This document shows positions 1 through 10,936 of a stretch of 64,000 bases of DNA, piece after piece (the first letter of the stretch is position 1; every line of letters starts with the position of its first letter). Origin of the DNA: Agrypnia vestita (Eukaryota > Arthropoda > Insecta > Trichoptera > Phryganeidae). The stretch is from assembly GCA_016648135.1 (NCBI GenBank), contig JADDOH010000505.1, positions 62,001 to 126,000 of the forward strand. The letters are read 5' to 3'. The position numbers and the translations under genes were made by a program. The notes under the pieces were generated by a model. The model had not been told where the DNA came from. It made no database searches and was given only the letters and a program-made list of their open reading frames with translations.

Positions 1-418
1 CTCGTTGTTTGTTGATCAACGTTGAACAACGAGCGTCAGTTAAGGACCTTTTACTATTACTATTCTTTCGCCTTTTTGCATAACCGTGGATAAACTAGAT
101 TGAAGGGGCTTATGTTCTGTATGTGCTCGGCGTAGAGGGAATAGTCTTCTTGTTTCTAGGATCTAATACAGTTTTACAGGCGCTGATATTGAAATATATA
201 TATACAAGGAAAACACTTTTTTGGGAATCATTAACTGGATGGCAGATATTGTAGTACACACACACACAAGGATGACGTTACTTTAAATACATGACTGGAA
301 AGCTGTTATTGGAAAACACATACAAGGAGAACATCATTTGAAGGCGTTACTAGAGGATATGGACAGTTTGCAGAGAACTTCAACTTCTGTCAGCTAAGGA
401 CCTTTTACTATTACTATT
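1..418. other. Left flank of the 8-kb tandem array
   Basis: This sequence lies upstream of the first 8-kb unit and is not present in front of the second. It opens with an inverted repeat (arms ctcgttgtt at 1-9 and aacaacgag at 25-33). A motif of about 31 bp (gtcagYtaaggacc then tttactattactattctt) occurs at about 36-66 and again at 389-420, 353 bp apart; the second copy ends exactly where the tandem unit begins. Three 60-bp degenerate repeats lie between them. No gene seen. Confidence 0.6.
182..361 (+). repeat. Three degenerate 60-bp tandem repeats
   Basis: Units begin gctgatattg (182), gcagatattg (242) and gctgttattg (302), a period of exactly 60 bp. Each has an ACACA- or ATATA-rich stretch, then acaagga, then a TGGA near its end. 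The period is a multiple of three but no long reading frame covers it. It could be a promoter-like monomer array or decayed coding repeats; only the periodicity is certain. Confidence 0.65.
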
Positions 419-956
419 CTTCTTGTCATCTGTTGAACGTGGTGCTTGTATGCAAAACTTAAACATATTTAAAATTACTAATGAAAAGAATCTTAACATT
501 ATAAGATTTGCTAATGGAAGGAGGGAGGTCGGAATTCATTGACGCTGTGACGATCGATACGTTGTGACACGTCAGGTGGGCGTACCACATGGGCAACTTA
601 ACGCATACCATCCTTATAATAGAGAGGCTACGGCTCAAGAATATGCGGCTGTTTCCTATAGCTCGGCGTCGAGAACTCACCCGTAACACGCTGGTGGGAA
701 GAACCTTGGTCGTCGAAAATGCTTGGTCGTCCTCGGTGTCATCGAATCCAGATCTCCATGGTTATATCTTGAATAGAAGCTGATTTATTTGAACGAGTAT
801 CCTGATCGGGAATGCCAGTTGACATCTCACCCTGACACATCATTAATCATCTTTACTATACTGCTGTACACCAGGAGCCTTTCGGAGCCCTTCTCCTCTG
901 TCACAGGACATACATATCGGGAACCACACAATTAACCATAACATTCACTCTGGAAT

Positions 957-1072
957 ACTATCTCTTTAATATCTTTAGTCAATTAGACTACACCGTGGCA
1001 TCATCCACATCTATACTATCTCTTTAATATCTCTAGTCAATTAGACTACACCGTGGGATCATTCACATCAAC
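957..1072 (+). repeat. 58-bp minisatellite, two units
   Basis: Units start actatctctttaat at 957 and 1015, a period of 58 bp, and each contains agtcaattagactacaccg. The second tandem copy has three units, so this array is length-variable. Confidence 0.85.
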
Positions 1073-1433
1073 TATAATTGGCGATGCTAACATGACTTTG
1101 TCTGACGCACTCAGGGATGAGTCTTTTCCAGTTACCCAGTTAGTTCATTCAGCCCTTTTATCAGCAGTAAACATCATAATAATCCGGCCCATGTAGCCGC
1201 GACGTGGGATCCCCATCATTATACACCAGTCAATTTGACTGCCCCGCGGGACAATATACAAACCTTAATATCAGACGCGGGATTTCTGATATGTTTGTCG
1301 CCAAGAGGACGAGGACGTTAAATCGATCCCAGCAGAGGCAATAGAGTCTCGGGTTGGTTTTGGTCTGCAGCTTAGTGTGGGAGGTTATGTCTAAACAGGA
1401 GTTAACCACCGGATGCGGCGATGCTCTGGGGCC

Positions 1434-1466
1434 GCATCCCCCTCCCCCCTACAGGGGGGGGGGCAT
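1434..1466. repeat. C-run/G-run hairpin
   Basis: A run of C-rich sequence is followed after a short TACA loop by about ten G. It can fold on itself and is a likely sequencing and replication trouble spot. The same sequence occurs at about 9663-9695 in copy 2. Confidence 0.5.
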
Positions 1467-2626
1467 CTAGAATCCACGTTTGAACAGAAATGGTTAGACA
1501 CTTCTTAAATTTCACTTACAAAACTGTATCTTCCATTCCCTTAGAATCTCGGGCTGTGATAATGTCAGACAAAGCTTGCCCTGAGCCTCTGGATGCGTCT
1601 TAGTTGTTATAAATATGTTTGTCTTCCCCCACTATGTACTATGAACAGATTGAGCAGATCGGACAACGTGGGACGCGCTATTGGTAGGTTTCTTACTTGT
1701 GTTTTGAATATAACGTATGCTATTATATCTTGTAAATCTGTCATATTTGGGTACCGCGTGTAGTTGTGCTGACACTGTTCTAAGCTGCTATTATGAGGGG
1801 TTGATAATCAAGGCGGACGGAATCTTAAACGCTTGCCGTTAACTTGACAATGATTGTATTGTTTTATTTTTCTGTATTTTAACCCCCGTGGTATTATAGT
1901 TATGACTGTATTATGTAAGGAAGTTTTGCTACTAGCGTTTATTTCTTGGCTACACCGCATATAATTGACCTTTAGGCCGACTCAGGACGTGGACGATATC
2001 GGCTATCTCTCGTATAGGCGAAACTGTAGAATTCTGGAACGGTTTCTAGAAGGGCCCAAAGTAATTTCGGAAATATGTTTTATGTCTCTGGCATTTCGTC
2101 TATGTGTTTGAAGATAATACGTGGATTTCGTGTCGATAACGGTTAGGCGTTCTATCATCTTAGTAAATAAATCCGTTATGTTAATTACGAGTTCGGATTA
2201 GTTACGTGCGTTTGTTATTTTCATAGTTAGGTAAGAATCCGTTCTATATTAGTCTAGTCGCGTTAATAAGAATACGAATCTCACCACATATCAAAAGAAT
2301 TTTGGATAGCTACGGACACAACGGAGGGGGAATTTTCCTAGCCACTAGATAGATCACGACTGGCCAATTTTGAAAATATAAATTCTTAACAAAAAATAAT
2401 AATATTAGCTTTCATGTAGATATACTTCCGAAGTTCTAAGTTCGACTTAAGTTTTCATCTAGTAGCTTAAAGCATAGAGTGTGTGCTTAAAAGTCACAAA
2501 AGTCGTAATAATGCTCAATTCGGTAGCTTAAAGTCTCAAGCTTTGGGCTTTTCGTAAAACTTATATTATTAAACTTTATAGTTAGGTATTTAGCTTTAGG
2601 TAGCCAGGCGGGTTACGTTACAAATG

Positions 2627-2715
2627 GAGTGCCAGGATAGAAGAGTGTGGCGTTTAATCCTCTCTGCCTACCCCTGCGGGGAAACGGCGTGATGGTTAGT
2701 TAGTTAGTTAGTTAG
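2627..2715 (+). mobile_element. 3' tail of an RTE-type retrotransposon with (GTTA)n end
   Basis: Translation reads CQDRRVWRLILSAYPCG up to a stop, followed by five GTTA repeats. This matches the C-terminus and tail of the minus-strand RTE fragment at 24465-24975 (CQDRRTWRSILSAYPCG). Only the last approximately 90 bp of the element are present, so it is either a very short 5'-truncated insertion or the tail of a SINE that borrowed the RTE end. It sits inside the upstream part of the 8-kb unit, before ORF1. Confidence 0.75.
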
Positions 2716-3500
2716 AGTTTTCATGTACGAGTACATTTTATTTCGATTTATTCTTCGCACATTATATTTGTGTACTATTCGCCCTGCTAAATAATAATGA
2801 ATAGCGTAGTCCTTAGGAATCAATGTTCCAATACTGAATGGTGATCGTATGTCAGGATGATAGAGGTGTATTTAATATTTACTACTCGGACCTTCGGATT
2901 AGTAAGATTAACCTTTGACCGGGCACGCCGTCATACGACAAAATAGATTCATTACATATTAAACTTTCCTGGGAACACCGACCGTGCAGTACCGTACTTA
3001 AAATTGCCGTACTTAAAATTAAACTTAAAATAATGTTTATCTTACAAATTAGTATTAAAAGTTTATTTCCATGTAGGTGTGCTTGATTTAATTTGATATT
3101 GATTTATTTACTACTTACACTCATTAGTTATAACTGTATTTTTTTTAAATTTATTTCTTAAGTTAGTTAATATTTCAATTTGTATATTAACTAGTATTTA
3201 ACACTTAACATTCTTAAATCTATTACTAATATACTATCCACAATAACCTACATATGTACATTTACATCTAATCTAATCTATGGTACAATCTATAATTAAT
3301 ATTCAATTCACTCGCGGGCGCGCATGAAAGTCGGTTGTATGTACATTTTACCACTAGCAAGGAATTATTTTTGTTGTATGTTCCTCTTGTATCTACAAGT
3401 GTTTGTACATTCTTAACCCTTTAAGACCGAAGTGCGTGTGCAAATAAATATAAGTTTTATTTTTAATTTTGGAAAATTCCAATAAAAAAAAACAACTCAC

Positions 3501-4292
3501 ATGTCTACAAGAAGTAAATCAATTACTACTGACTCAAAATCGGATGATGAATTCTTGACAAAAATAACCAAAACTATTGAAAAAAAAATGCAAGAATTTA
3601 AAACCGAAATGTTTAAAAAACTGGAAACGGAGATTGCAGAAGTAATTAAAGCACAAAACTTCATATCACAACAATATGAGGATATAAAACAACTATAGAC
3701 AACTCTGACGAAACTGGGTAATGTAGTGGAAAGTCTAAAACAACAAGTGAGCTGCAAAGATATTGTAATAAGAAATCTAAGTGTTAGACTTTCAGAAATA
3801 GAACAAAAATATTACAGCAAGGATATTGAAATAACTGAAGTTACATTCAATAAGGGCGAAAATACTGATAATATTGTTCTAAAAGTCGCCGAAAAACTTG
3901 ATATTCCACTTCAAAAACACGAAATTCAAGCTATAAGAAGAATCCCCAGCAAACGGCAAAGTGGCATTCCGATAATTTCAGTTAAGTTTACTGACTCACG
4001 TAAACGAGACCAAATACTTAGTAAAAGAAAAAAAATAATCACATCATTGGAACTAACAGGAAATGGAGAAAACAGGATTTATATCAATGAGGGTATGTCA
4101 CCATATTTAAAAGACTTACTATGGAGAGCAAAAACGGCAGGAAAAAATAACGGATATAAATATGTGTGGCAAAAAAATGGAGTAGTCCTCGCAAAACGCG
4201 ACGAGGAATCCAAAACAACATTCATTAGAACTGAAGAGGATATCAAAAATAATATTGTGAAGCAACTCAAGAATCAAAGCTCTACACAGTAA
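3501..4292 (+). pseudogene. Retrotransposon ORF1, copy 1 (coiled coil plus FP25K-like domain)
   Basis: Likely the nucleic-acid-binding ORF1 protein of a CR1-group non-LTR retrotransposon, which coats the element RNA in the ribonucleoprotein. The frame begins at ATG 3501, runs 65 codons, meets an in-frame TAG at 3696-3698, and resumes in the same frame to a stop at 4292 (263 codons in all). Residues about 15-85 are rich in K/E with heptad-like spacing, suggesting a coiled coil. Residues about 105-260 resemble the baculovirus FP25K-type domain known in insect retrotransposon ORF1s (motifs AEKLDIP, IRRIPSK, KYVWQKNGVVLAKRD). The same TAG is in copy 2. ORF2 follows after 38 bp. The retrotransposon ORF1 role is fairly sure; the domain name is by recognition only. 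Confidence 0.7.
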
Positions 4293-4330
4293 ATTGAATT
4301 CTTCAACATATCTAGAAAATAAATCTAAAA

Positions 4331-7230
4331 ATGGCAACAGAAATTGATATTGATGAATTTTACGACACAAACTCAACTAAGATAATTGATAGCAGTTTTA
4401 ATTATAATTCAGTATCATCTGGATTAAAAATCTTGAACTTAAATATCAGAAGTTATCAAAGAAATTTTGATGAACTTATAATTTTCCTTAATGTCACAAA
4501 AATCAACTTTGATGTCATTATTCTTACAGAATGCTGGATAAACATTAATTCTCATTTTCATGAAATCGAAAGTTATAAAATATATTATACAAAGTTCAAT
4601 AACAAACAAAATGATGGAGTAATAATGTATATAAATGAAAACATAAATCACACCGTAGATGAATTTCATTTAAAACAATCAAACTGTCTATGTGCAATTC
4701 TAAACAATCAATACTGCATTCTTGGAATATACAGACCTCCTTCTGAATATAATGTAACACGTTTCCTGGAATCTATTTCAAAAATACTTGAAACATCGTC
4801 AAATAAATATGATTGTATCATTGCCGGTGACCTCAACATTAATATAATTAATAACATACATCCACAGGCATAGACTATACATCCATGCTCTCATCATTTG
4901 GCTTTGTCTCCTGCATCAACACTGTCACCAGAGACACCATATCATCCAAAACTTGCATAGATCACATATTCATCAAGTCTAATAAATCTTATGAGACATA
5001 CGTTCTCCTCTCCACTATTACTGATCATTACCCCGCGCTAATCAACCTAAAAACCAAAGAGGATAAGAAAAATATGAAATGTAACCTAAAAGCAACTGGT
5101 CATACAAAGAAAACAATAAACTATAACAATCTAAAAGAAGATCTAAAAGGTGAGCAGTGGACTTCTACTCTGACAACATGGAATACCAATGAGGCTATGG
5201 ATACATTTATCCTAACACTAAACAATCATTTAACAAAAAATACAGAATTTAAATACATACAGCATCATACATGCCATTAATCCAATCATCTAAAAGATTG
5301 GATTACTCAAGGACTTATACATAGTATACATAAACGAAACAAAATGCACATGAAAGTTAAAAAAATCCAAATGACATAAATCTTTTAAATGCATACAAAA
5401 TGTTCAGGAACAAGTGCAACCATTTAGTGAAGATCACAAAAGATGCTTATTACAAAACTAAAATCAAGGAAGCAAAAACGGATCCTAAAAAAATATGGCA
5501 AATAATCAAGGATTCAACTAATAAAAAGAAACAGAAAAATTCAGACATAACCAATATTGAAGTACACGACGTATAACAGTCCGTCAAAGATAATTCAAAG
5601 CTCATTGCTGACGAATTTATTAGCCACTATACTAACTTAGGCCCCAAACTAGCAGAAAGCATACTCCAATCCAAAAACTTAAACAAAACTCACCTATCCA
5701 AAAACACAACTCCTCAACACACATCACAAAGTTTTAATTTTTACCGAATTTCTTCAAGCGAGTTGTCATCTCTAATTTCATACCTACGTACAAACTGCGC
5801 AAATGGACACGATATAATATCAAGTTTCACAGTAAAAGAAATAAAAGATTACATCTTGAAACCTCTGCTACATATATTTAACCTCAGCCTAGAAACTGGA
5901 ATAGTACCAGCACATCTAAAAGAAGCCGTTATTAAGCCTATATACAAGAGCGGAGATAAAACAAAGATTATAAATTACAGACCGATCTCTCTGCTTAGCT
6001 GTTTCGCAAAAATACTTGAAAAGGCAGTAAAAAAGAGGCTAATGGAATACCTCGACAAAAATAACATCTTGTCGGAAAACCAATACGGTTTCAGAACTAA
6101 GATGGGAACCGAAGATGCCATTTCCAAATTAGTCGAAATCACTGCCACAAATATGGATAAGGGACGTAAAATACTCGGCATCTTCTTAGACTTATCGAAG
6201 GCCTTTGATACTATATCACACTCATTGCTTTTAAGCAAACTCAACAAAATTGGTATCTCTGGCAGCCGTCTAAACTGGTTCAGAAATTATCTTCAAAACC
6301 GAAAACAAACTGTGGAAATAAATGGTACACGTAGTGACCCAATGTTTATCAAATATGGTGTGCCTCAAGGAAGCACACTAGGTCCGATACTTTTCATTAT
6401 ATACATTAACGAGTTCTTAAAAACAACATCTGAGAACGCAACAAAGATTAGTTATGCTGATTATACTGCAATCATTATAAATGGTGACACATGGGAAGAA
6501 ACACTTAAAAGGGCCCAACTAGTTATTGCAGAAATAAAAGGTATTCTAGATAATCACTTATTAACACTCAACTCAAAAAAAACACACTTTGTGGTATTCT
6601 CGATAAGGAAATCAGATAGCCTACTCTTCCCGAAAAATATCAAAATACATACGTGTGACTTGGAAACAAATCAAATATGTGACTGTGATACCATTGAAAA
6701 ATCAAGCGAGATAAAATATCTGGGTCTGATAATTGATGAAAATTTTAGATGGGTTTAGATGCACTTTGTCAGAACATAATCAGCTATGCAATCTCCGCTT
6801 GGGGGGGGGGGCGGCACGTACCTTATTGGATTCTGTAGTGAAGGCTCAGAAGTGGGTTGTTCGGGTGATAAATAAGAAGACGCTTCGATATGAATCTGAA
6901 GAGATATTTAGATCCTTTAAGGTGTTGGACATACGGCAGCTGTACACCAGATCCATCTTAATTAATTTTTTTAAGATCCTATCCACACAGGCACGTTCAG
7001 AGGCCAGGGATACAAGGAGCAAGATAAGTGGAAACTTCACGGTGCCGAGAATGAACACAAAGTTCGGACAGAGATTTTTCTTTTATTGTGTTCCAAGAAT
7101 ATACAATAACCTGCCATTAGACGTAAAGGGTCTTAAGGTGTTAAAAGAATTCAAGGATAAAATAACAAGGTGGCTCTTTGGTGTGGGTAGGACAAAAAAT
7201 GAGACCAATGTGTCATCCATATTAATATAG
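4331..7230 (+). pseudogene. Retrotransposon ORF2, copy 1 (APE endonuclease, reverse transcriptase, C-terminal domain), inactivated
   Basis: Would encode the enzyme that nicks target DNA and copies the element RNA there. Start ATG 4331. Endonuclease motifs in order: LNLNIRS, LTECW, GDLNINI, then TDHYPAL in the next frame. RT motifs follow from about 5930: NYRPISLL, FLDLSKAFDT, GVPQGSTLGP, then SYADYTA where YADD is expected (second aspartate is Tyr at 6462-6464). The C-terminal part has SYAISAWGG, RTLLDSVVKAQKW and YNNLPLDV. Lesions: frameshift near 4866, TAA 5278-5280, frameshift near 5360, TAA 5574-5576, deletion near 6755 after ENFRW, and frameshift at an 11-G run (6801-6811). The RT motifs favour the CR1/L2 group over Jockey or RTE. 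It cannot make active enzyme as read, and all these lesions recur in copy 2. Confidence 0.9.
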
Positions 7231-7563
7231 TCAATACAGTCCATATTAATATAGTCACAAAATTGTTTTGCAATGAAATTAAAGCTGTCACATATGACAC
7301 ATTGCTTTCGTTTTGTAGTCTGCCTACATTTGGTAACCGCTTTGTTGGCTTCTGTTTGAATGATTTTACTCCATATATACAATGTCTAAATGTATAATTC
7401 TCTAATATATAGTATTTTGTTTGTGTTTTATTTCTTACATACAATATATAAATCTTATTTCTAATATAATATATATATAAATGTGTGTGTGTGTGTATGT
7501 ATGTGTGTATATATGTGTATTATATATATTATATCTAGCTAATGTCCAATCTTAAAAAAAAAC
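7231..7563 (+). other. Retrotransposon 3' untranslated region with microsatellite
   Basis: Noncoding sequence after the ORF2 stop. It holds an AT/GT microsatellite at about 7464-7538 (gtgtgtgtgtgtgt followed by tatatat). The natural 3' end of the retrotransposon may be near here, because the following 1 kb carries an unrelated hairpin and MITE. No poly(A) tail was seen. Confidence 0.45.
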
Positions 7564-7568
7564 TGTAC

Positions 7569-7613
7569 AGGTAGTTGCTTCAGAACAGACATTGTCTAGT
7601 GAAGCAACTACCT
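7569..7613 (+). repeat. 13-bp perfect hairpin, copy 1
   Basis: Arms aggtagttgcttc (7569-7581) and gaagcaactacct (7601-7613) pair perfectly, and the loop has an inner agaca/tgtct stem. The result is a compact 45-nt hairpin. It is unchanged in copy 2. No function is assigned. Confidence 0.8.
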
Positions 7614-7919
7614 TCATTTATATGTATAAATAAATTTAAAAGAAATAAATAAAAAAATAAAAAATAATAATAATACATCTTAAGCTCTAAAATTCTATAC
7701 TCTTTTTACAATAATTGTAGCATTTGTTTTTAAATTCATTCATCTTATTTATAATCTTCATGTTGTATGTATAAAGCTAGTTATAATTTTTTCTAGATTT
7801 TACATTACGATACGGATTTATGATTTTGTTCGATATTATTTCCTATTTGATACTTTTTATATAAAAGTATGACCCATATGATGTTTTAATGATTATTCAA
7901 TAATAAGCAACTATATCAT

Positions 7920-8182
7920 ATGTGGGGTACAAAAACAGAGGCAGCAATATCCAAAAAAAAAAAAACTGAATGCGGTCATCGAGAATTATTAATTTAGAAT
8001 GTTTTCGAGAATTCGAGATTTTATAGGAAATATAGCCATGAAATATAGAAACACGATTTTAGAAGGGATAGATACATAAAATGTGTAATTTAGTACTTTA
8101 TAAATTAGTAATCCTCGGTGACTGCATTCAAAACATTTTTTTATTTTTTGGATATACCGCCACTTGCTATTGTACCCCACGT
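7920..8182. mobile_element. Foldback MITE, copy 1
   Basis: About 75-bp terminal inverted repeats: the left begins gtggggtaca and contains gcagcaatatccaaaaa, and the right is its inverted counterpart ending gtaccccac. The centre is AT-rich with no ORF. A related copy in opposite orientation lies at 42259-42546 and shares the interior (gattt, gaagggatagatac). Non-autonomous; transposase family unknown. Confidence 0.8.
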
Positions 8183-8589
8183 AGAAATAATAGACCAAAA
8201 AAATCGAATAAAAGGTCATATACTGATTAGCGTAAGAAAATACTTCACGGGTCTAATACGGCGCGTCCATTCAAAGGTTAATAAGGGGTAGGTAAAAATA
8301 AATACAGATTATCAAACCAACGTGAACATTATTAATACATCCTTCACTCCACGCAAACGACATAATAAACATCCCTAAAAAGGAGCTAAATGTTGATCTA
8401 AGGCTTAAGCGAGTAGCCCCAGAGGCTTTATCTTAAGGATGTACAGAGAGTGACGTCACGAAACGTGCATAACAAGAGAATTGCGGTGGCCTCAAAATTA
8501 ACGAAGCGCCCTTAAAATTAGTTTCGGGGTGAACATGAGTCGCGAGGGCGGGGCGAAGCTGCTTACCATAAGTGTATGAAGAAACTTAA
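8183..8589. other. 3' portion of tandem unit, copy 1
   Basis: No gene seen. It has a perfect 8-bp CRE-type palindrome TGACGTCA at 8451-8458 and ends gaagaaacttaa immediately before copy 2 begins. The CRE match could be chance. Confidence 0.5.
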
Positions 8590-9127
8590 CTTCTTGTCAT
8601 CTGTTGAACGTGGTGCTTGTATGCAAAACTTAAACATATTTAAAATTACTAATGAAAAGAATCTTAACATTATAAGATTTGCTAATGGAAGGAGGGAGGT
8701 CGGAATTCATTGACGCTGTGACGATCGATACGTTGTGACACGTCAGGTGGGCGTACCACATGGGCAACTTAACGCATACCATCCTTATAATAGAGAGGCT
8801 ACGGCTCAAGAATATGCGGCTGTTTCCTATAGCTCGGCGTCGAGAACTCACCCGTAACACGCTGGTGGGAAGAACCTTGGTCGTCGAAAATGCTTGGTCG
8901 TCCTCGGTGTCATCGAATCCAGATCTCCATGGTTATATCTTGAATAGAAGCTGATTTATTTGAACGAGTATCCTGATCGGGAATGCCAGTTGACATCTCA
9001 CCCTGACACATCATTAATCATCTTTACTATACTGCTGTACACCAGGAGCCTTTCGGAGCCCTTCTCCTCTGTCACAGGACATACATATCGGGAACCACAC
9101 AATTAACCATAACATTCACTCTGGAAT

Positions 9128-9301
9128 ACTATCTCTTTAATATCTCTAGTCAATTAGACTACACCGTGGGATCATCCACATCTATAATATCTCTTTAATA
9201 TCTTTAGTCAATTAGACTACACCGTGGCATCATCCACATCTATACTATCTCTTTAATATCTCTAGTCAATTAGACTACACCGTGGGATCATTCACATCAA
9301 C
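9128..9301 (+). repeat. 58-bp minisatellite, three units
   Basis: Units start at 9128, 9186 and 9244. One more unit than the equivalent array at 957-1072 accounts for +58 bp of the length difference between the tandem copies. Confidence 0.85.
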
Positions 9302-10847
9302 TATAATTGGCGATGCTAACATGACTTTGTCTGACGCACTCAGGGATGAGTCTTTTCCAGTTACCCAGTTAGTTCATTCAGCCCTTTTATCAGCAGTAAA
9401 CATCATAATAATCCGGCCCATGTAGCCGCGACGTGGGATCCCCATCATTATACACCAGTCAATTTGACTGCCCCGCGGGACAATATACAAACCTTAATAT
9501 CAGACGCGGGATTTCTGATATGTTTGTCGCCAAGAGGACGAGGACGTTAAATCGATCCCAGCAGAGGCAATAGAGTCTCGGGTTGGTTTTGGTCTGCAGC
9601 TTAGTGTGGGAGGTTATGTCTAAACAGGAGTTAACCACCGGATGCGGCGATGCTCTGGGGCCGCATCCCCCTCCCCCCTACAGGGGGGGGGGCATCTAGA
9701 ATCCACGTTTGAACAGAAATGGTTAGACACTTCTTAAATTTCACTTACAAAACTGTATCTTCCATTCCCTTAGAATCTCGGGCTGTGATAATGTCAGACA
9801 AAGCTTGCCCTGAGCCTCTGGATGCGTCTTAGTTGTTATAAATATGTTTGTCTTCCCCCACTATGTACTATGAACAGATTGAGCAGATCGGACAACGTGG
9901 GACGCGCTATTGGTAGGTTTCTTACTTGTGTTTTGAATATAACGTATGCTATTATATCTTGTAAATCTGTCATATTTGGGTACCGCGTGTAGTTGTGCTG
10001 ACACTGTTCTAAGCTGCTATTATGAGGGGTTGATAATCAAGGCGGACGGAATCTTAAACGCTTGCCGTTAACTTGACAATGATTGTATTGTTTTATTTTT
10101 CTGTATTTTAACCCCCGTGGTATTATAGTTATGACTGTATTATGTAAGGAAGTTTTGCTACTAGCGTTTATTTCTTGGCTACACCGCATATAATTGACCT
10201 TTAGGCCGACTCAGGACGTGGACGATATCGGCTATCTCTCGTATAGGCGAAACTGTAGAATTCTGGAACGGTTTCTAGAAGGGCCCAAAGTAATTTCGGA
10301 AATATGTTTTATGTCTCTGGCATTTCGTCTATGTGTTTGAAGATAATACGTGGATTTCGTGTCGATAACGGTTAGGCGTTCTATCATCTTAGTAAATAAA
10401 TCCGTTATGTTAATTACGAGTTCGGATTAGTTACGTGCGTTTGTTATTTTCATAGTTAGGTAAGAATCCGTTCTATATTAGTCTAGTCGCGTTAATAAGA
10501 ATACGAATCTCACCACATATTTTTGGATAGCTACGGACACAACGGAGGGGGAATTTTCCTAGCCACTAGATAGATCACGACTGGCCAATTTTGAAAATAT
10601 AAATTCTTAACAAAAAATAATAATATTAGCTTTCATGTAGATATACTTCCGAAGTTCTAAGTTCGACTTAAGTTTTCATCTAGTAGCTTAAAGCATAGAG
10701 TGTGTGCTTAAAAGTCACAAAAGTCGTAATAATGCTCAATTCGGTAGCTTAAAGTCTCAAGCTTTGGGCTTTTCGTAAAACTTATATTATTAAACTTTAT
10801 AGTTAGGTATTTAGCTTTAGGTAGCCAGGCGGGTTACGTTACAAATG

Positions 10848-10936
10848 GAGTGCCAGGATAGAAGAGTGTGGCGTTTAATCCTCTCTGCCTACCCCTGCGG
10901 GGAAACGGCGTGATGGTTAGTTAGTTAGTTAGTTAG
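10848..10936 (+). mobile_element. 3' tail of RTE-type retrotransposon, tandem copy 2
   Basis: The same 89 bp as at 2627-2715, offset by 8221: CQDRRVWR reading, stop, then GTTA repeats. It was duplicated as part of the 8-kb unit. Confidence 0.75.

Larger units (their letters stand above)
419..8589 (+). repeat. 8.17-kb tandem segment, copy 1 (dead CR1-group retrotransposon and flanks)
   Basis: This segment is repeated head to tail at 8590-16695. By eye the copies differ by only about a dozen substitutions plus four length changes: a 58-bp minisatellite unit, an 8-bp indel near 2299, a net 107-bp difference at 4256-4420, and an 8-bp indel near 7250. Those four account exactly for 8171 versus 8106 bp. 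Layout: noncoding 5' part with minisatellite and RTE 3' tail (419-3500), ORF1 (3501-4292), ORF2 (4331-7230), then a noncoding 3' part with microsatellite, hairpin and MITE. The shared lesions mean that one dead copy was duplicated. An assembly duplication is the main alternative. Confidence 0.9.
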
